Counted from the first letter of the stretch, positions 1 to 9,120 are shown. The stretch: 64,000 nt of DNA from DATJSN01 sp035504095 (GCA_035504095.1 DATJSN010000079.1:1-64000); one strand, 5' to 3'. A program made the numbers and translations. Notes: generated by a model not told the origin, from the sequence alone.

Positions 1-188
1 CTCCTTATGATATGTCTGAAAAAACATATCCGGAACAGACAATCCATAATCTGGCTATAAATACCCATATGGATATCATTCAGACAGGGAACATTATATC
101 GGCTTTATAATTCGTGGTTAAGAGTAAATCCCCGGTTTCAATTTGCTCTGCCTCCTCCTCGCTAAAATCATATAGCCATCAAGAGCTA
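1..188. other. Window edge, no complete gene
   Basis: No complete gene is visible. On the minus strand, positions 178 down to 80 read as a short open frame ending in a protein-like tail (LYDFSEEEAEQIETGDLLL and on to TGA at 80-82). A stop codon lies directly before it and there is no start codon. It could be a decayed gene remnant behind the SUFU-like gene, or chance. Otherwise the stretch is AT-rich and featureless. Confidence 0.3.
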
Positions 189-737
189 TCATGATATCGA
201 CCGTCGATTCACATCTGTATGAGGATATATACCGGCTTCCTTAAGCTTGGCAAATAATGATGCTGACCCACATTGCAAACCATATTCCATTTCGGTGCGT
301 GTGATGCCTATGCAACGGAGAATTCCAAAATATCGTCCGTCGATTTTTGTGTCATATACCTTTTCAAAGATGACGCCCTGAATGGATTCATTGGCATTAG
401 CAAAAGAACCAAAATCCAGCGTGTGACCATGCCCAAATGTGGTAGTCATCGACATGCGGCCGATATCGGATAGCCTTTTTCTCACCCAATCTTCGTCATT
501 GCATGATGTCAATAACTCATAGCGACCGAATTTACTCGGTTTTTGTTCGTTTCGTAGAGCGAGTTCGCATGATACATAAGTAACGAATTGTGCTCCCTTT
601 TGCGCACCAATGGTGTTGAAATTGAGAGGTCCTCCGCCATCAAAGCCCATAATCGCAAATATCGTATCGGGATCAATTGAACCTAATTCGGTCTCCAATC
701 GACTAAATAATCTGCGATAAAATTTCTCGGTATTCAT
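189..737 (-). CDS. Suppressor-of-fused (SUFU)-like domain protein
   Basis: A 182-residue soluble protein with no signal peptide or membrane segment. The spread of motifs (FDGGGPLNFNTIG near residue 32, FVTYVSCELA near 51, YELLTSCNDEDWV near 73, GHTLDFG near 104, GITRTEMEYG near 142, AGIYPHTDVNR at the end) resembles the bacterial suppressor-of-fused family, often found in immunity-protein or polymorphic-toxin settings and otherwise of unknown role. No toxin gene is visible next to it, although the window ends close by. It lies 56 bp downstream of carA on the same strand. The family call is from memory of the motif pattern. Confidence 0.55.
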   Translation of the reverse strand: MNTEKFYRRLFSRLETELGSIDPDTIFAIMGFDGGGPLNFNTIGAQKGAQFVTYVSCELALRNEQKPSKFGRYELLTSCNDEDWVRKRLSDIGRMSMTTTFGHGHTLDFGSFANANESIQGVIFEKVYDTKIDGRYFGILRCIGITRTEMEYGLQCGSASLFAKLKEAGIYPHTDVNRRSIS

Positions 738-793
738 CGAAATATTAGAAATGGTCGTCTATTTGTTTTTTTCCTTCAACTGCGGCCTATGGC

Positions 794-2005
794 CTATCCC
801 CTGTCCACTACATTGACCTTATTGCGTCGTTTCTGCGCCTCGTTCATTTCGCCTGCCGTCGGGCTTTTTCCCGTGCGCATCATCTGAATGAAACAGTCGA
901 ACAAATAAGTCGCGTCGTGCGGGCCAGGGCTGGCTTCCGGATGATACTGCACCGCAAAAACCGGTTCGGACTTGAGCCTGAATCCTTCCAGCGTCCGATC
1001 ATTTAAATTGATGTGCGTAGGTTCGCCTCCCCGTTTTTCCAATGACGCCACGTCCACGGCGAATCCGTGATTTTGCGCGGTAATTTCCACTTTGCCGGTG
1101 CCGGTATTTTGCACCGGCTGGTTGCCGCCGCGATGGCCGAATTTAAGTTTGTAAGTTGATGCACCCAGCGCCAGTCCCAGCAACTGATGGCCAAGGCAAA
1201 TGCCAAAAATCGGTTTTTTACCCATCAACTTTTTCAGGGTCTTCTGGGTGTAAGCAATAGGCTCCGGATCGCCGGGGCCGTTGCTGACAAAGACGCCGTC
1301 CGGTTTGTGTCCCAGTATTTCTTCCGGACCTGCGTCGGCCGGGACCACAGTAACGCGGCACCCGCTCTGCACCAGGTTCCGCAGAATGTTGCGTTTGGCG
1401 CCGCAGTCGATCGCCACGACGTGATAACGAGCTTTGCCATGATGATCGAGGCGCTGGGCCCAGTCTCCCTTGTCCAGATCCCACTTGTAACTTTTCGCCG
1501 GCGTAACCACTTTCACCAGGTCCAGGCCGACCAGTCCCGACCATGAACGGGCCCTTTCAATCAGCGCGGCGTCGTCATCGACAATCGCCTGATCGGTGCA
1601 AATGGCCCCTTTGAGCGCGCCTTCGGTCCGTAATTTACGCACGAGTGCTCGCGTATCGATGCCGGCCAGGCCGGGAATATTGTTGCGTTTCAGGTAGGAA
1701 TCCAGCGATTCGACCGCGCGGTAATTACTTACGATCGGCGAGAGTTCCTTGATGATAAAACCTTCCACCTGCGGGCGGGCGGATTCTTCATCAGTGGAAT
1801 CTGCTATGCCATAGTTGCCGATTTGCGGGTAGGTCATCGTAACGATTTGCCCGCAATAGGAGGGATCGGTAAGAATTTCCTGATAACCCGAAAGCGAGGT
1901 GTTAAACACGGTTTCGCCCACGCGGGTAGTAGCAGCGCCAAAGGCAGTGCCCGTGAACACGGTTCCATCTTCCAGTGCTAGTTTGGCAATCAACGGCTGC
2001 GGCAT
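794..2005 (-). CDS. carA: Carbamoyl-phosphate synthase small subunit
   Basis: Glutamine amidotransferase subunit of carbamoyl-phosphate synthase. It hydrolyses glutamine and passes ammonia to CarB for pyrimidine and arginine synthesis. The N-terminal CarA domain starts ALEDGTVFTG and contains GETVFNTSLSGYQEILTDPS. The C-terminal class I GATase domain has the nucleophile Cys in GICLGHQLLG and the His/Glu pair in VQYHPEASPGPHD. The start at 2005 (MPQPLIAKLALEDG) gives 403 residues, the normal family length. The longer frame from 2071 adds 22 residues unlike the family. No strong Shine-Dalgarno is visible. carB is not in the window. Confidence 0.95.
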   Translation of the reverse strand: MPQPLIAKLALEDGTVFTGTAFGAATTRVGETVFNTSLSGYQEILTDPSYCGQIVTMTYPQIGNYGIADSTDEESARPQVEGFIIKELSPIVSNYRAVESLDSYLKRNNIPGLAGIDTRALVRKLRTEGALKGAICTDQAIVDDDAALIERARSWSGLVGLDLVKVVTPAKSYKWDLDKGDWAQRLDHHGKARYHVVAIDCGAKRNILRNLVQSGCRVTVVPADAGPEEILGHKPDGVFVSNGPGDPEPIAYTQKTLKKLMGKKPIFGICLGHQLLGLALGASTYKLKFGHRGGNQPVQNTGTGKVEITAQNHGFAVDVASLEKRGGEPTHINLNDRTLEGFRLKSEPVFAVQYHPEASPGPHDATYLFDCFIQMMRTGKSPTAGEMNEAQKRRNKVNVVDRG

Positions 2006-2084
2006 GAGGCACTCTAAGCAAGCAAACAAAAATCGTGCGAAATTATAGCGGTATCGTGTTCGATGGGCCAATTAAGAAATTTAC

Positions 2085-2111
2085 TTGGCGCATGCCCCCG
2101 CAGCGTATAAT
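2085..2111 (+). promoter_or_regulatory. Putative promoter of the small lipoprotein gene
   Basis: A perfect TATAAT lies at 2106-2111, 38 bp before the lipoprotein start. The best -35 (TTGGCG, 2085-2090) has a short 15-bp spacer, so only the -10 is convincing. It sits between the divergent carA and lipoprotein genes. Confidence 0.35.
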
Positions 2112-2149
2112 CTTTGTCAGGTTGTTTGATTGCTGGTCAGGAACTTTTC

Positions 2150-2356
2150 ATGAAGTCAAAACTGGTTCTCCTGGGTTTGATTGCTCTTGGACTTTTGGCC
2201 GGATGTAGCCGCCAGCCTGATACCAGCGCTTATAATCCCGCCTATGACGGGTTAAGCGACCGTACGATTCCGCCTGTTGATCTGAGCATTCTTCAGGATC
2301 AAAGTCAGGCAGGGGGGCAGCAGTCTGGCGGCGATACTGGAGTGCCTGGTCAGTAA
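2150..2356 (+). CDS. Small lipoprotein
   Basis: A 68-residue protein with a lipoprotein signal (MKSKLVLLGLIALGLLAGC), so it is probably lipid-anchored. The mature part is short, polar and Gln/Gly-rich at the end (GGQQSGGDTGVPGQ) and shows no recognised domain. The start at 2150 is chosen because AGGAAC precedes it by 5 bp and the signal peptide begins there; an upstream in-frame start at 2114 adds 12 residues that do not fit a signal peptide. A 15-bp gap to the next gene suggests one transcript. Confidence 0.7.
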   Translation: MKSKLVLLGLIALGLLAGCSRQPDTSAYNPAYDGLSDRTIPPVDLSILQDQSQAGGQQSGGDTGVPGQ

Positions 2357-2371
2357 CGAGTATGTTCGCAA

Positions 2372-2986
2372 ATGGGCTTTACCCTTGCCGCTTTCCGCCT
2401 GCCGTCAAGTTTTCCCACCTCTCTTGCCGGGCCGTTATTTGAAAATCACTGGTTCGTTTGGCTGGCATTGGGTTGCATTGCCGCCGCTTTATTTTGGAGC
2501 GGTTTAAACACACGAAGACAGGTTTTCATACGCGTTGGTGGCGGAATTCTGTTTATTACCGTCGCTTGGATGACCATGGCCTTGCTGGTCGATACCCCGC
2601 GCGAACGATTGCTTAACGCCAACAAAGCAGTCGTGAGCGCCGCTGGGCACAGCGACTTATCCGGTGTAATGGCTTATTTATCGCCGGATGTTACCTTGGG
2701 TAACTGGGATCGCAATCAAATTGAGCAGCAATTACAGCAGCGCTTTGCCCAGGCACATATTACCGGTAACTTTATTCGTGTATTAGATACGTCGTATTCC
2801 GGCGGCGGCGCGGCGACCACTCATCTAGTGATCTGGACCCAAACCAGCGACTATGGACCTTTTACCACGGAATGGCGGCTCCAGTGGCAGGATCAGCCAG
2901 CGGCGGGTAGCTGGCTGATTGTTCACGCCGAACTTTTGAGCGTGAATGATCAACCCGTAGGGCCGAATTCCGACATACCTGAATAA
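2372..2986 (+). CDS. Membrane protein with NTF2-like C-terminal domain
   Basis: 204 residues. Two hydrophobic segments (about residues 26-42 and 53-71) are followed by a soluble part from about residue 76 with the feel of a SnoaL/NTF2-like fold: a helix with NANKAVVSAAGHSDLSGVMAYLSPDV, then beta strands ending WRLQWQDQPAAGSWLIVHAELL. Such membrane-tethered NTF2-like proteins are common hypothetical proteins in planctomycetes. It follows the small lipoprotein by 15 bp. No catalytic motif is seen, so no function is proposed. Confidence 0.65.
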   Translation: MGFTLAAFRLPSSFPTSLAGPLFENHWFVWLALGCIAAALFWSGLNTRRQVFIRVGGGILFITVAWMTMALLVDTPRERLLNANKAVVSAAGHSDLSGVMAYLSPDVTLGNWDRNQIEQQLQQRFAQAHITGNFIRVLDTSYSGGGAATTHLVIWTQTSDYGPFTTEWRLQWQDQPAAGSWLIVHAELLSVNDQPVGPNSDIPE

Positions 2987-2997
2987 CTTTTGTTGGC

Positions 2998-3027
2998 TTG
3001 AGATATACAGGTTGGAAATGCCATAAT
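2998..3027 (+). promoter_or_regulatory. Putative sigma-70-type promoter of purQ
   Basis: TTGAGA (2998-3003) and CATAAT (3022-3027) are separated by 18 bp, about 30 bp upstream of the chosen purQ start. Confidence 0.4.
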
Positions 3028-3058
3028 ACGACGAACAGTAATGTCGGGAAGGCTTCTT

Positions 3059-3880
3059 ATGGATGGATCGATCGTTCGCGTTCTGTTGTTGCGAACCGCG
3101 GGCACCAATTGCGACCGGGAACTTGCTGTTGCTTTTCGCACTGCCGGAGCCAGCGTAGATGTTTTGCACATCAATCAATTGCTTGCCGATCCAGGTAAAC
3201 TCACAGAATATCAAATATTCGCCATTCCCGGCGGCTTTTCTTATGGCGATGACATCGCCAGCGGCAAAATACTGGCCAACCAGATCGTGCATCACCTGGG
3301 CGTGCCTTTGCGGCAGTGGATCGCCGACGGCAAGCTCATCATCGGAATCTGTAACGGATTTCAGGTGTTGGTTAAAGCCGGTTTATTGCCCGGACCTATG
3401 CCGCAGTTAGCGCCCGAAGATTTGTTTTCCACAACCCTGACGCATAACAGTCATGCCCGTTTTGAAGATCGCTGGGTGCGTCTGCTTTCCTGTTCGAATA
3501 TATGCAAATGGATCCAGCCGGGAAAACCGCTTTATTTGCCGATTGCCCACGGCGAGGGACGCTTTGTGGTGCGCGACCAGAATGTTCTGCAGGCGCTAAA
3601 GCAAAATGACCAGATTGTTTTTCGTTATGTGGATTCACAGGCGCATCCGGCAAAGGAATTTCCCGATAACCCCAACGGCAGCGTGGATTCCATTGCAGGC
3701 ATCTGTGACGTGAGCGGGCGGGTATTGGGACTCATGCCGCATCCGGAACGATTCTCGGATTCCCTGCAGCATCCATTTTGGGATCGCTATCCTTCGTCGC
3801 CTGTACCCGACGGTTTGCAATTGTTCCAGAACGCAGTACAGTTTGTGCGTTCGCAAATGTGCGTTACTATTTCCGCGTAA
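3059..3880 (+). CDS. purQ: Phosphoribosylformylglycinamidine synthase, glutaminase subunit PurQ
   Basis: Class I glutamine amidotransferase that feeds ammonia to PurL in step 4 of purine synthesis. The order is typical: LRTAGTNCDREL at the N terminus, FAIPGGFSYGDDIASGKI, nucleophile Cys in GICNGFQVL, and His/Glu in LMPHPERFSD. At 273 residues it is at the long end for stand-alone PurQ. The start at 3059 is preferred over 3041 because GGGAAGG (3046-3052) stands 6 bp before it. purL and purS are not in the window. recJ follows 39 bp downstream. Confidence 0.93.
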   Translation: MDGSIVRVLLLRTAGTNCDRELAVAFRTAGASVDVLHINQLLADPGKLTEYQIFAIPGGFSYGDDIASGKILANQIVHHLGVPLRQWIADGKLIIGICNGFQVLVKAGLLPGPMPQLAPEDLFSTTLTHNSHARFEDRWVRLLSCSNICKWIQPGKPLYLPIAHGEGRFVVRDQNVLQALKQNDQIVFRYVDSQAHPAKEFPDNPNGSVDSIAGICDVSGRVLGLMPHPERFSDSLQHPFWDRYPSSPVPDGLQLFQNAVQFVRSQMCVTISA

Positions 3881-3919
3881 AGCCGCATTCATTCCCGATT
3901 TCCGGGGAAGTAAAGGAAT

Positions 3920-5722
3920 ATGCCCGCTATGTCCAACAGCAAGGAGGCAGTTGGTTTTCAGAAACGCCGCTGGGTTCTGCCGCGCGTTGCGCCTGATCCG
4001 CAGGAGGCCCATCGGCTGGCACGAACCTTGGGCTGCCATCCTTTAGTTGCACGTTTGCTTCTAAACCGCTCCCTGGGCGAACCTGAACGCGCGCGGACTT
4101 TTCTTAATCCTAAATTACTGAATATCTCTCCGCCTGATGCATTGCCGGGAATAAACGCTGCTGCCGATTTAATCGTCCAGGCGATCAAAGACCGCCTGCG
4201 AATCACGATTTTTGGCGATTACGACGTTGATGGCATAACCGGAACCGCGATGTTCTGGCATCTATTCACCACCGCCGGCGCGAATTTCGACGTCTATATT
4301 CCTCATCGGGTGGAAGAAGGTTACGGTATGTCCGTCGCCGCCGTTGAACAGATCGCACAGCGCGGGACGCAGTTGCTTCTGAGCGTGGATTGCGGCATTA
4401 CGGCTCTCGAGCCGGTTGCCGCTGCCCGAGCCAGGGGCATGAATGTCGTAATAACCGACCATCACGAGCGCGAATCCCGATTGCCCGATGCTCAGGCCAT
4501 CGTACATCCGCGTTTAAATGAAGACCTTTGCGCCAATCCCGATTTATGCGGAGCCGGTGTGGCGTTTAAACTCTGCTGGGCGATCGCCGTCCGGCTTTGC
4601 AATTCCACCAAACTCACCGATCGCTATCGCACCCTGCTATTTGATTTTCTGGCGCTTACGGCCTTGGCCACCATCGCCGACGTGGCGCCGCTGACCGGCG
4701 AAAACCGCATCCTGGTTAAAAACGGCCTGGAATTTTTGCCAAAGTGCACACTTCCGGGTATCCAGGCTCTGTTATGCGTTGCTGGATGGAAAAATAAAAA
4801 AATCGACGGAACGGCTATCGGATTTTCCCTGGCGCCGCGACTTAATGCCGCCGGACGCATGGATCATGCTGGCATGGCGGTGGATTTGCTGACCACCGAT
4901 GATCCGGCTAAAGCCGTCGAAATCGCTGAATATCTGGAAGGACAAAACAAGCTCCGGCAAACCACTCAAAAGCAAATCACAGCCAGCGCCATGGAAGCTG
5001 TGCGCGCCATGGAATCGATGCCGCCGGCCATTGTGCTTTGTCAGCTCGACTGGCACGCGGGGGTCGTGGGAATCGTGGCCTCCCGCATTGTGGATGAATT
5101 TTATAGACCCGTTTTTGTGCTTACCCACGACGGTCAGACCGCCGCCGGCTCCGGCCGTAGCATCTCCGGCTTTCCCCTGCATGAAGCGATTGAACATTGC
5201 CGCGATCTATTAATCAGCGGTGGCGGCCATGCCGCCGCCGGAGGCGTGCGTTTGAATATGCAAAACCTGGAGGCCTTCCGGGACCGCCTGTGTACATTCG
5301 CGGCAAAAATGATGCCGCCCGGAGGGTTCACCCCCGTGATCGATCTGGATGGCGTTCTGGAACCGGCAGACATCGACCTGGGGGCCTTTGAACAACTCGA
5401 AAAATGCGCGCCCTTTGGCTTCGGCAATCCGCGCCCCAAATTCCTAGTTAAAAATGCGACCATCGGCGCGCCGCCGCGGCGCATGGGGTCCGAAGGTTCG
5501 CACCTGCAGTTGCAGATTCACGCCGGCGACCGAATAACGCGTGCGGTGGGGTTCCGCATGGGTGTTTTGCAGACATCACTTCGGGCCGGCATGCAGATCG
5601 ACCTGGTCGTCGAACCCGCGGTTGACCGTTACAACGGCCATTTGCGGCCCGAAATGCATCTCGTGGACCTGGCCCGTTCCGATGCGCAAAGCCTGGATTG
5701 CGTTGCCGCCGCGGTCGCATAA
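3920..5722 (+). CDS. recJ: Single-stranded-DNA-specific exonuclease RecJ
   Basis: 5'-3' single-strand DNA exonuclease of recombination and mismatch repair. DHH-family motifs are present: GDYDVDG near residue 95, SVDCG near 153, and DHHER near 175 (all metal binding). The C-terminal DHHA1 motif appears as SGGGHAAAGG near 436, followed by an OB-like domain (FGFGNPRPKF onwards). The 600-residue length is normal. Two candidate ATGs lie at 3920 and 3929; the GGGGAAG at 3904-3910 favours 3920, while AGGA at 3914-3917 would suit 3929. Confidence 0.94.
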   Translation: MPAMSNSKEAVGFQKRRWVLPRVAPDPQEAHRLARTLGCHPLVARLLLNRSLGEPERARTFLNPKLLNISPPDALPGINAAADLIVQAIKDRLRITIFGDYDVDGITGTAMFWHLFTTAGANFDVYIPHRVEEGYGMSVAAVEQIAQRGTQLLLSVDCGITALEPVAAARARGMNVVITDHHERESRLPDAQAIVHPRLNEDLCANPDLCGAGVAFKLCWAIAVRLCNSTKLTDRYRTLLFDFLALTALATIADVAPLTGENRILVKNGLEFLPKCTLPGIQALLCVAGWKNKKIDGTAIGFSLAPRLNAAGRMDHAGMAVDLLTTDDPAKAVEIAEYLEGQNKLRQTTQKQITASAMEAVRAMESMPPAIVLCQLDWHAGVVGIVASRIVDEFYRPVFVLTHDGQTAAGSGRSISGFPLHEAIEHCRDLLISGGGHAAAGGVRLNMQNLEAFRDRLCTFAAKMMPPGGFTPVIDLDGVLEPADIDLGAFEQLEKCAPFGFGNPRPKFLVKNATIGAPPRRMGSEGSHLQLQIHAGDRITRAVGFRMGVLQTSLRAGMQIDLVVEPAVDRYNGHLRPEMHLVDLARSDAQSLDCVAAAVA

Positions 5723-5852
5723 TCTAATTTTTCAACGGGTTCAAATCTTGTCGTTTCGGCTTCGCCCTGGCCAAAAGCAGCTTATCATTTAAATTTTCAA
5801 AATTTCCTGTGCAATTTCAGCTTGAGCCTAGATATCCTGATAGGAAGTGTCA

Positions 5853-7739
5853 ATGACTGATGCAGAACTCCTGGATTTATTTGTCCAAAACCGCTCCGAG
5901 GATGCTTTTCGGGCCTTGCTCGAACGTCATTTGGCTCTGGTTTACTTTGCCGCATTACGCCAGGTGCGCGATCCCGGAACAGCCCAGGACATTGCCCAGG
6001 CAGTATTTATAATTCTGGCTCACAAATCGGCTGATGTACGTAAAAAAGGTACACCTCTTCCGGCATGGCTTCTGGTGGTAACAAGATATGCTTCGGCTAA
6101 TGCACTCCAGCGCCTTAAGGTCCGAGTCCGACACGAAAGAGAGGCTGCTGCTATGAAAACACAATCTGCCTCAACCATCGATTCTGAGAATTTAAGTTCA
6201 ATAATCGATAAAGCCCTGAACCAACTTTCCGTGCCTGATCGTACGGCTATTGCGGTCTATTATCTGGAAAATCGGAGCCTGCGTGAGGTGGGCTCGGCAT
6301 TGGCAATTTCCGAGACTGCGGCCCACATGCGCATCAGCAGAGCGTTACAGCGACTGCGGACAATTCTAACCCGTCTGGAGATAACCTGTCCGGCAGATGC
6401 ACTCGAAGCAAGCTTGCACGAGTATGGTGCAGTAGCGGTTCCTCCGATGCTTTTGGCCGCCATTTTTAGCGGCTTACCGGGTCATTCCGCCATATCAGGG
6501 ACAGGTTCACTCATCGCTCAGCAGGTAATCAAAAAAATGCTGCTGGTCAAGGTCAAGACCTTTGTTCTGAGCACTCTGGTCGCCGCAGCCGTTGTCGCCA
6601 CTGGCGTGCCGCTGGTTTATCATGCTTTTGCCGGTGGCCCATCACCAACAGTGACGGTTTTCACCAGTGCGTCGGTTAGCGCCCCGCCGACAAGCCGAAT
6701 CGCAGGTGGGATGCCGAATAACATAGCACCCTTTGGGGCGCCCGCGATTCTTACTCAACAGCAATGGAACGATATTTTTAATAACTATGCGAAACAAATT
6801 GTATCATTGCAAATGAAGATAGCCTTCCGTTCACGGGATTACACAAGTAATGAACAGGCGCAAAATGAAAATACTATATTAACAAAACAACACCAGACGA
6901 CTAAAATTACCACTGGGTACAATGTCGTTAACAACTTTATACAATTGCATTGGGTAATCGCGTCCGGTCTGCTATACGCAGAAAGGATACAGGTCGGCGG
7001 TATAAATGTCGCTTCCAAAGCTAAATCCAATGGCGATTGGGCTCCCGCTGTACCAATATATCACACTACATATGTAGTGGGGCCGAATACGGTCTGGTAT
7101 CTCATGTTGATGGGCGGAGGAGTTGCAAACGTGGAAATTTACAAACGCGAGGGCGAAGCGTCGCTGCAACCATATTGGCAGATAGAAGTAGGTGCCTGTG
7201 GATTAAATAACTTAAGCCGGGTCTGGATGCCCTTCAACGGGTTTATATCCGACGGATTACCAGCCAATTTTCACAGGAGTCAAGGGTATCACTTGATCGA
7301 CCAGAGCTACGACCGGTCAACCGGGCTTATAAAATTGACCTATGTTCAGTTGCATCAATATTTACCTCAGAGCCGTGTAGGCCGCATGGAATTCGTATAT
7401 GAGCTGAAGCTGGATGGCGGACTGCGCATATACCGGGAGTCACTTCAATCTGTGGGTGGTCCTGATGGACCGTTGAGTTTTGAGGGAGGAGATTATGGCG
7501 GATTCGAAAAAAGCAATGGCATTTGGTTTCCCACTTCCATTCACCAGTGGTGGTCACAAGATGGCAAACTGATCTTTATGGACAATTCATTAACTATCAA
7601 TGATCTGATTGTTAACGGTAAGTTGCCACCCAATACATTTTCTTTTACGCCTCCAACTGGCTCTCATGTTCACGATTCACGGACTGATACTCCAATTAAT
7701 TACATCGCCGGTTCAAAAAACCCGAGCAATCAACCGTAA
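5853..7739 (+). CDS. ECF-type sigma factor with membrane segment and long C-terminal domain
   Basis: 628 residues. Residues about 17-95 are sigma region 2 (EDAFRALLERHLALVYFAAL; DPGTAQDIAQAVFIILAHK). Residues about 122-175 are region 4 with an HTH (LSVPDRTAIAVYYLENRSL; VGSALAISETAAHMRISRAL). A single hydrophobic segment follows (VLSTLVAAAVVATGVPLVYH, about 233-252), then about 370 residues with no family I recognise. The layout predicts cytoplasmic sigma domains and an extracytoplasmic sensor-like part. Long-tailed ECF sigmas are frequent in planctomycetes and verrucomicrobia. The ATG at 5853 is chosen because AGGAAG ends 5 bp before it; a GTG two codons upstream lies inside that ribosome site. 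No anti-sigma gene is adjacent. Confidence 0.8.
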   Translation: MTDAELLDLFVQNRSEDAFRALLERHLALVYFAALRQVRDPGTAQDIAQAVFIILAHKSADVRKKGTPLPAWLLVVTRYASANALQRLKVRVRHEREAAAMKTQSASTIDSENLSSIIDKALNQLSVPDRTAIAVYYLENRSLREVGSALAISETAAHMRISRALQRLRTILTRLEITCPADALEASLHEYGAVAVPPMLLAAIFSGLPGHSAISGTGSLIAQQVIKKMLLVKVKTFVLSTLVAAAVVATGVPLVYHAFAGGPSPTVTVFTSASVSAPPTSRIAGGMPNNIAPFGAPAILTQQQWNDIFNNYAKQIVSLQMKIAFRSRDYTSNEQAQNENTILTKQHQTTKITTGYNVVNNFIQLHWVIASGLLYAERIQVGGINVASKAKSNGDWAPAVPIYHTTYVVGPNTVWYLMLMGGGVANVEIYKREGEASLQPYWQIEVGACGLNNLSRVWMPFNGFISDGLPANFHRSQGYHLIDQSYDRSTGLIKLTYVQLHQYLPQSRVGRMEFVYELKLDGGLRIYRESLQSVGGPDGPLSFEGGDYGGFEKSNGIWFPTSIHQWWSQDGKLIFMDNSLTINDLIVNGKLPPNTFSFTPPTGSHVHDSRTDTPINYIAGSKNPSNQP

Positions 7740-7762
7740 ATAGTTCAACCGATGTCCTGTCG
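7736..7762. repeat. Repeat copy C (5' flank of LRR gene)
   Basis: A 27-bp stretch starting at the stop codon of the sigma gene, of form GTAAA-T-AGTTCAAC..ATGTCC.GTCG. It matches the start of copy B (9634-9683) at 23 of 26 compared bases and is also related to copy A (9003-9051). It is in direct orientation with both. Confidence 0.55.
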
Positions 7763-7777
7763 CAAGGAGACAAAAGT

Positions 7778-8983
7778 ATGAGAAAAAACTTGGGTTCTTT
7801 GGCATTCATCGCAGCTCTGACGCTCTTCTTTTCGCTGGTGGGTAATGCTGTTGCGGATTCTAATCTCCAATCGCTTCCAGCTGATATTGTTACAGCATGG
7901 GAAAAGGCTGGCGCTATGCCCGGTTGGATGACCAAGTTTGGATATTGGGACAATTCAGAAAATAGCCCTTTATTAGGAGATATTCCAGCATTCGGATTTA
8001 ATATAAATCAATTGAAGACCGGCGTACTCTCTCATCTACCTCCACCAAAACAGAGTTTCGGTTTGGGCTTTGTTAATGGGAATACAACTGACTTTACACT
8101 TGATGGATTATCCAGATTCATGCACCTGAAGTCGCTATCTATTGACTTCACTAATCTGACAGACGCGGGCTTGAAGGAATTGGTCGGTATGACCCAGTTG
8201 CAGACACTAAACATTAGCCACACCAATGTGACGGATGCGGGTCTGCAGGAATTGTCTAGCCTGACCGAATTGCAGCAGCTAAATCTCAACAACGACACCA
8301 ATGTGACGGATGCGGTCTTAAAGGAATTGGCCGGTATGACCCAGTTGCAGGAGCTAGGCCTCGCTAGCACCAATGTGACTGATGTAGGTTTAAAGGAATT
8401 GGCCGGCTTGACTCAGTTGCAGAAGCTAGGCCTCGGCTTTGACGACAAGGTGACTGATGCGGGTTTAAAGGAATTGGCTGGGTCCCGATTCGCATCGGGA
8501 TTGCAGGGGTTAAGCCTCGCTGGCACCAATGTGACGGATGCGGGGTTGAAGGAATTGGCTGACCTAACCCAATTGCAGGGGCTAAATCTCATCGATGTTG
8601 CCAAGTTGACGGATGTGGGGTTGAAGGAATTAGCCGGCTTGACTCATTTGCAGACGCTTTACCTCTTCGACGACATCAATGTGACGGATGCAGGACTCAA
8701 GGAGTTAGCGGGCCTAAAAAATTTGCAGAATCTTGACCTTGGCGGCACCAATGTAACGGATGCTGGCTTGAAAGAATTGGCTGGCCTGACCCAGTTGCAG
8801 CAGCTGGGCCTCAATAACGACTCCAATGTAACGGATGCTGGCTTAAAGGAATTGGCTTGCCTAACCCAGTTGCGAATTTTAGACCTCTACCATACCAATG
8901 TGACGGATGCAGGAGTGACAGAATTGCAAAAGGCACTCCCGAATTTGACAATTGATCTTAATTATTGTGGCTCGCTGCATTAA
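7778..8983 (+). CDS. Secreted leucine-rich-repeat protein
   Basis: 401 residues with a signal peptide (MRKNLGSLAFIAALTLFF, cleavage probably after NAVA) and then an LRR solenoid. Eleven copies of a unit built on VTDAGLKELAGLTQLQ.L.L are visible from about residue 116 to the end. Unit length nearly alternates between 24 and 25 residues (for example ASTNVTD against GFDDKVTD). This is the cysteine-free TDAGL type abundant in planctomycetes, usually a protein-binding scaffold; the ligand is unknown. The start has AAGGAGA at 7764-7770, 7 bp upstream. The gene lies between direct repeats C and A. Confidence 0.88.
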   Translation: MRKNLGSLAFIAALTLFFSLVGNAVADSNLQSLPADIVTAWEKAGAMPGWMTKFGYWDNSENSPLLGDIPAFGFNINQLKTGVLSHLPPPKQSFGLGFVNGNTTDFTLDGLSRFMHLKSLSIDFTNLTDAGLKELVGMTQLQTLNISHTNVTDAGLQELSSLTELQQLNLNNDTNVTDAVLKELAGMTQLQELGLASTNVTDVGLKELAGLTQLQKLGLGFDDKVTDAGLKELAGSRFASGLQGLSLAGTNVTDAGLKELADLTQLQGLNLIDVAKLTDVGLKELAGLTHLQTLYLFDDINVTDAGLKELAGLKNLQNLDLGGTNVTDAGLKELAGLTQLQQLGLNNDSNVTDAGLKELACLTQLRILDLYHTNVTDAGVTELQKALPNLTIDLNYCGSLH

Positions 8984-9002
8984 TTTCAGAAATATCATTG
9001 AC

Positions 9003-9051
9003 GTAAATTTCAATTGACGTCTTGTCGCCCCGATTCGCCAATTTCTGCATG
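9003..9051. repeat. Repeat copy A (3' flank of LRR gene)
   Basis: A 49-bp segment that aligns with copy B (9634-9683) at about 39 of 50 positions with one gap; shared blocks include CCCGATT and CCAATTTC.GCATG. Weaker similarity continues for another 40-50 bp in both copies (GCTGAC, GATCTCG). It has the same orientation as copies B and C. Confidence 0.55.
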
Positions 9052-9120
9052 CCCTCCAATTTCCCCGCTGACTACCAGCTAGATCTCGCTGAATTTCTCC
9101 CGGCTCGGTGTAGCCGCTCG

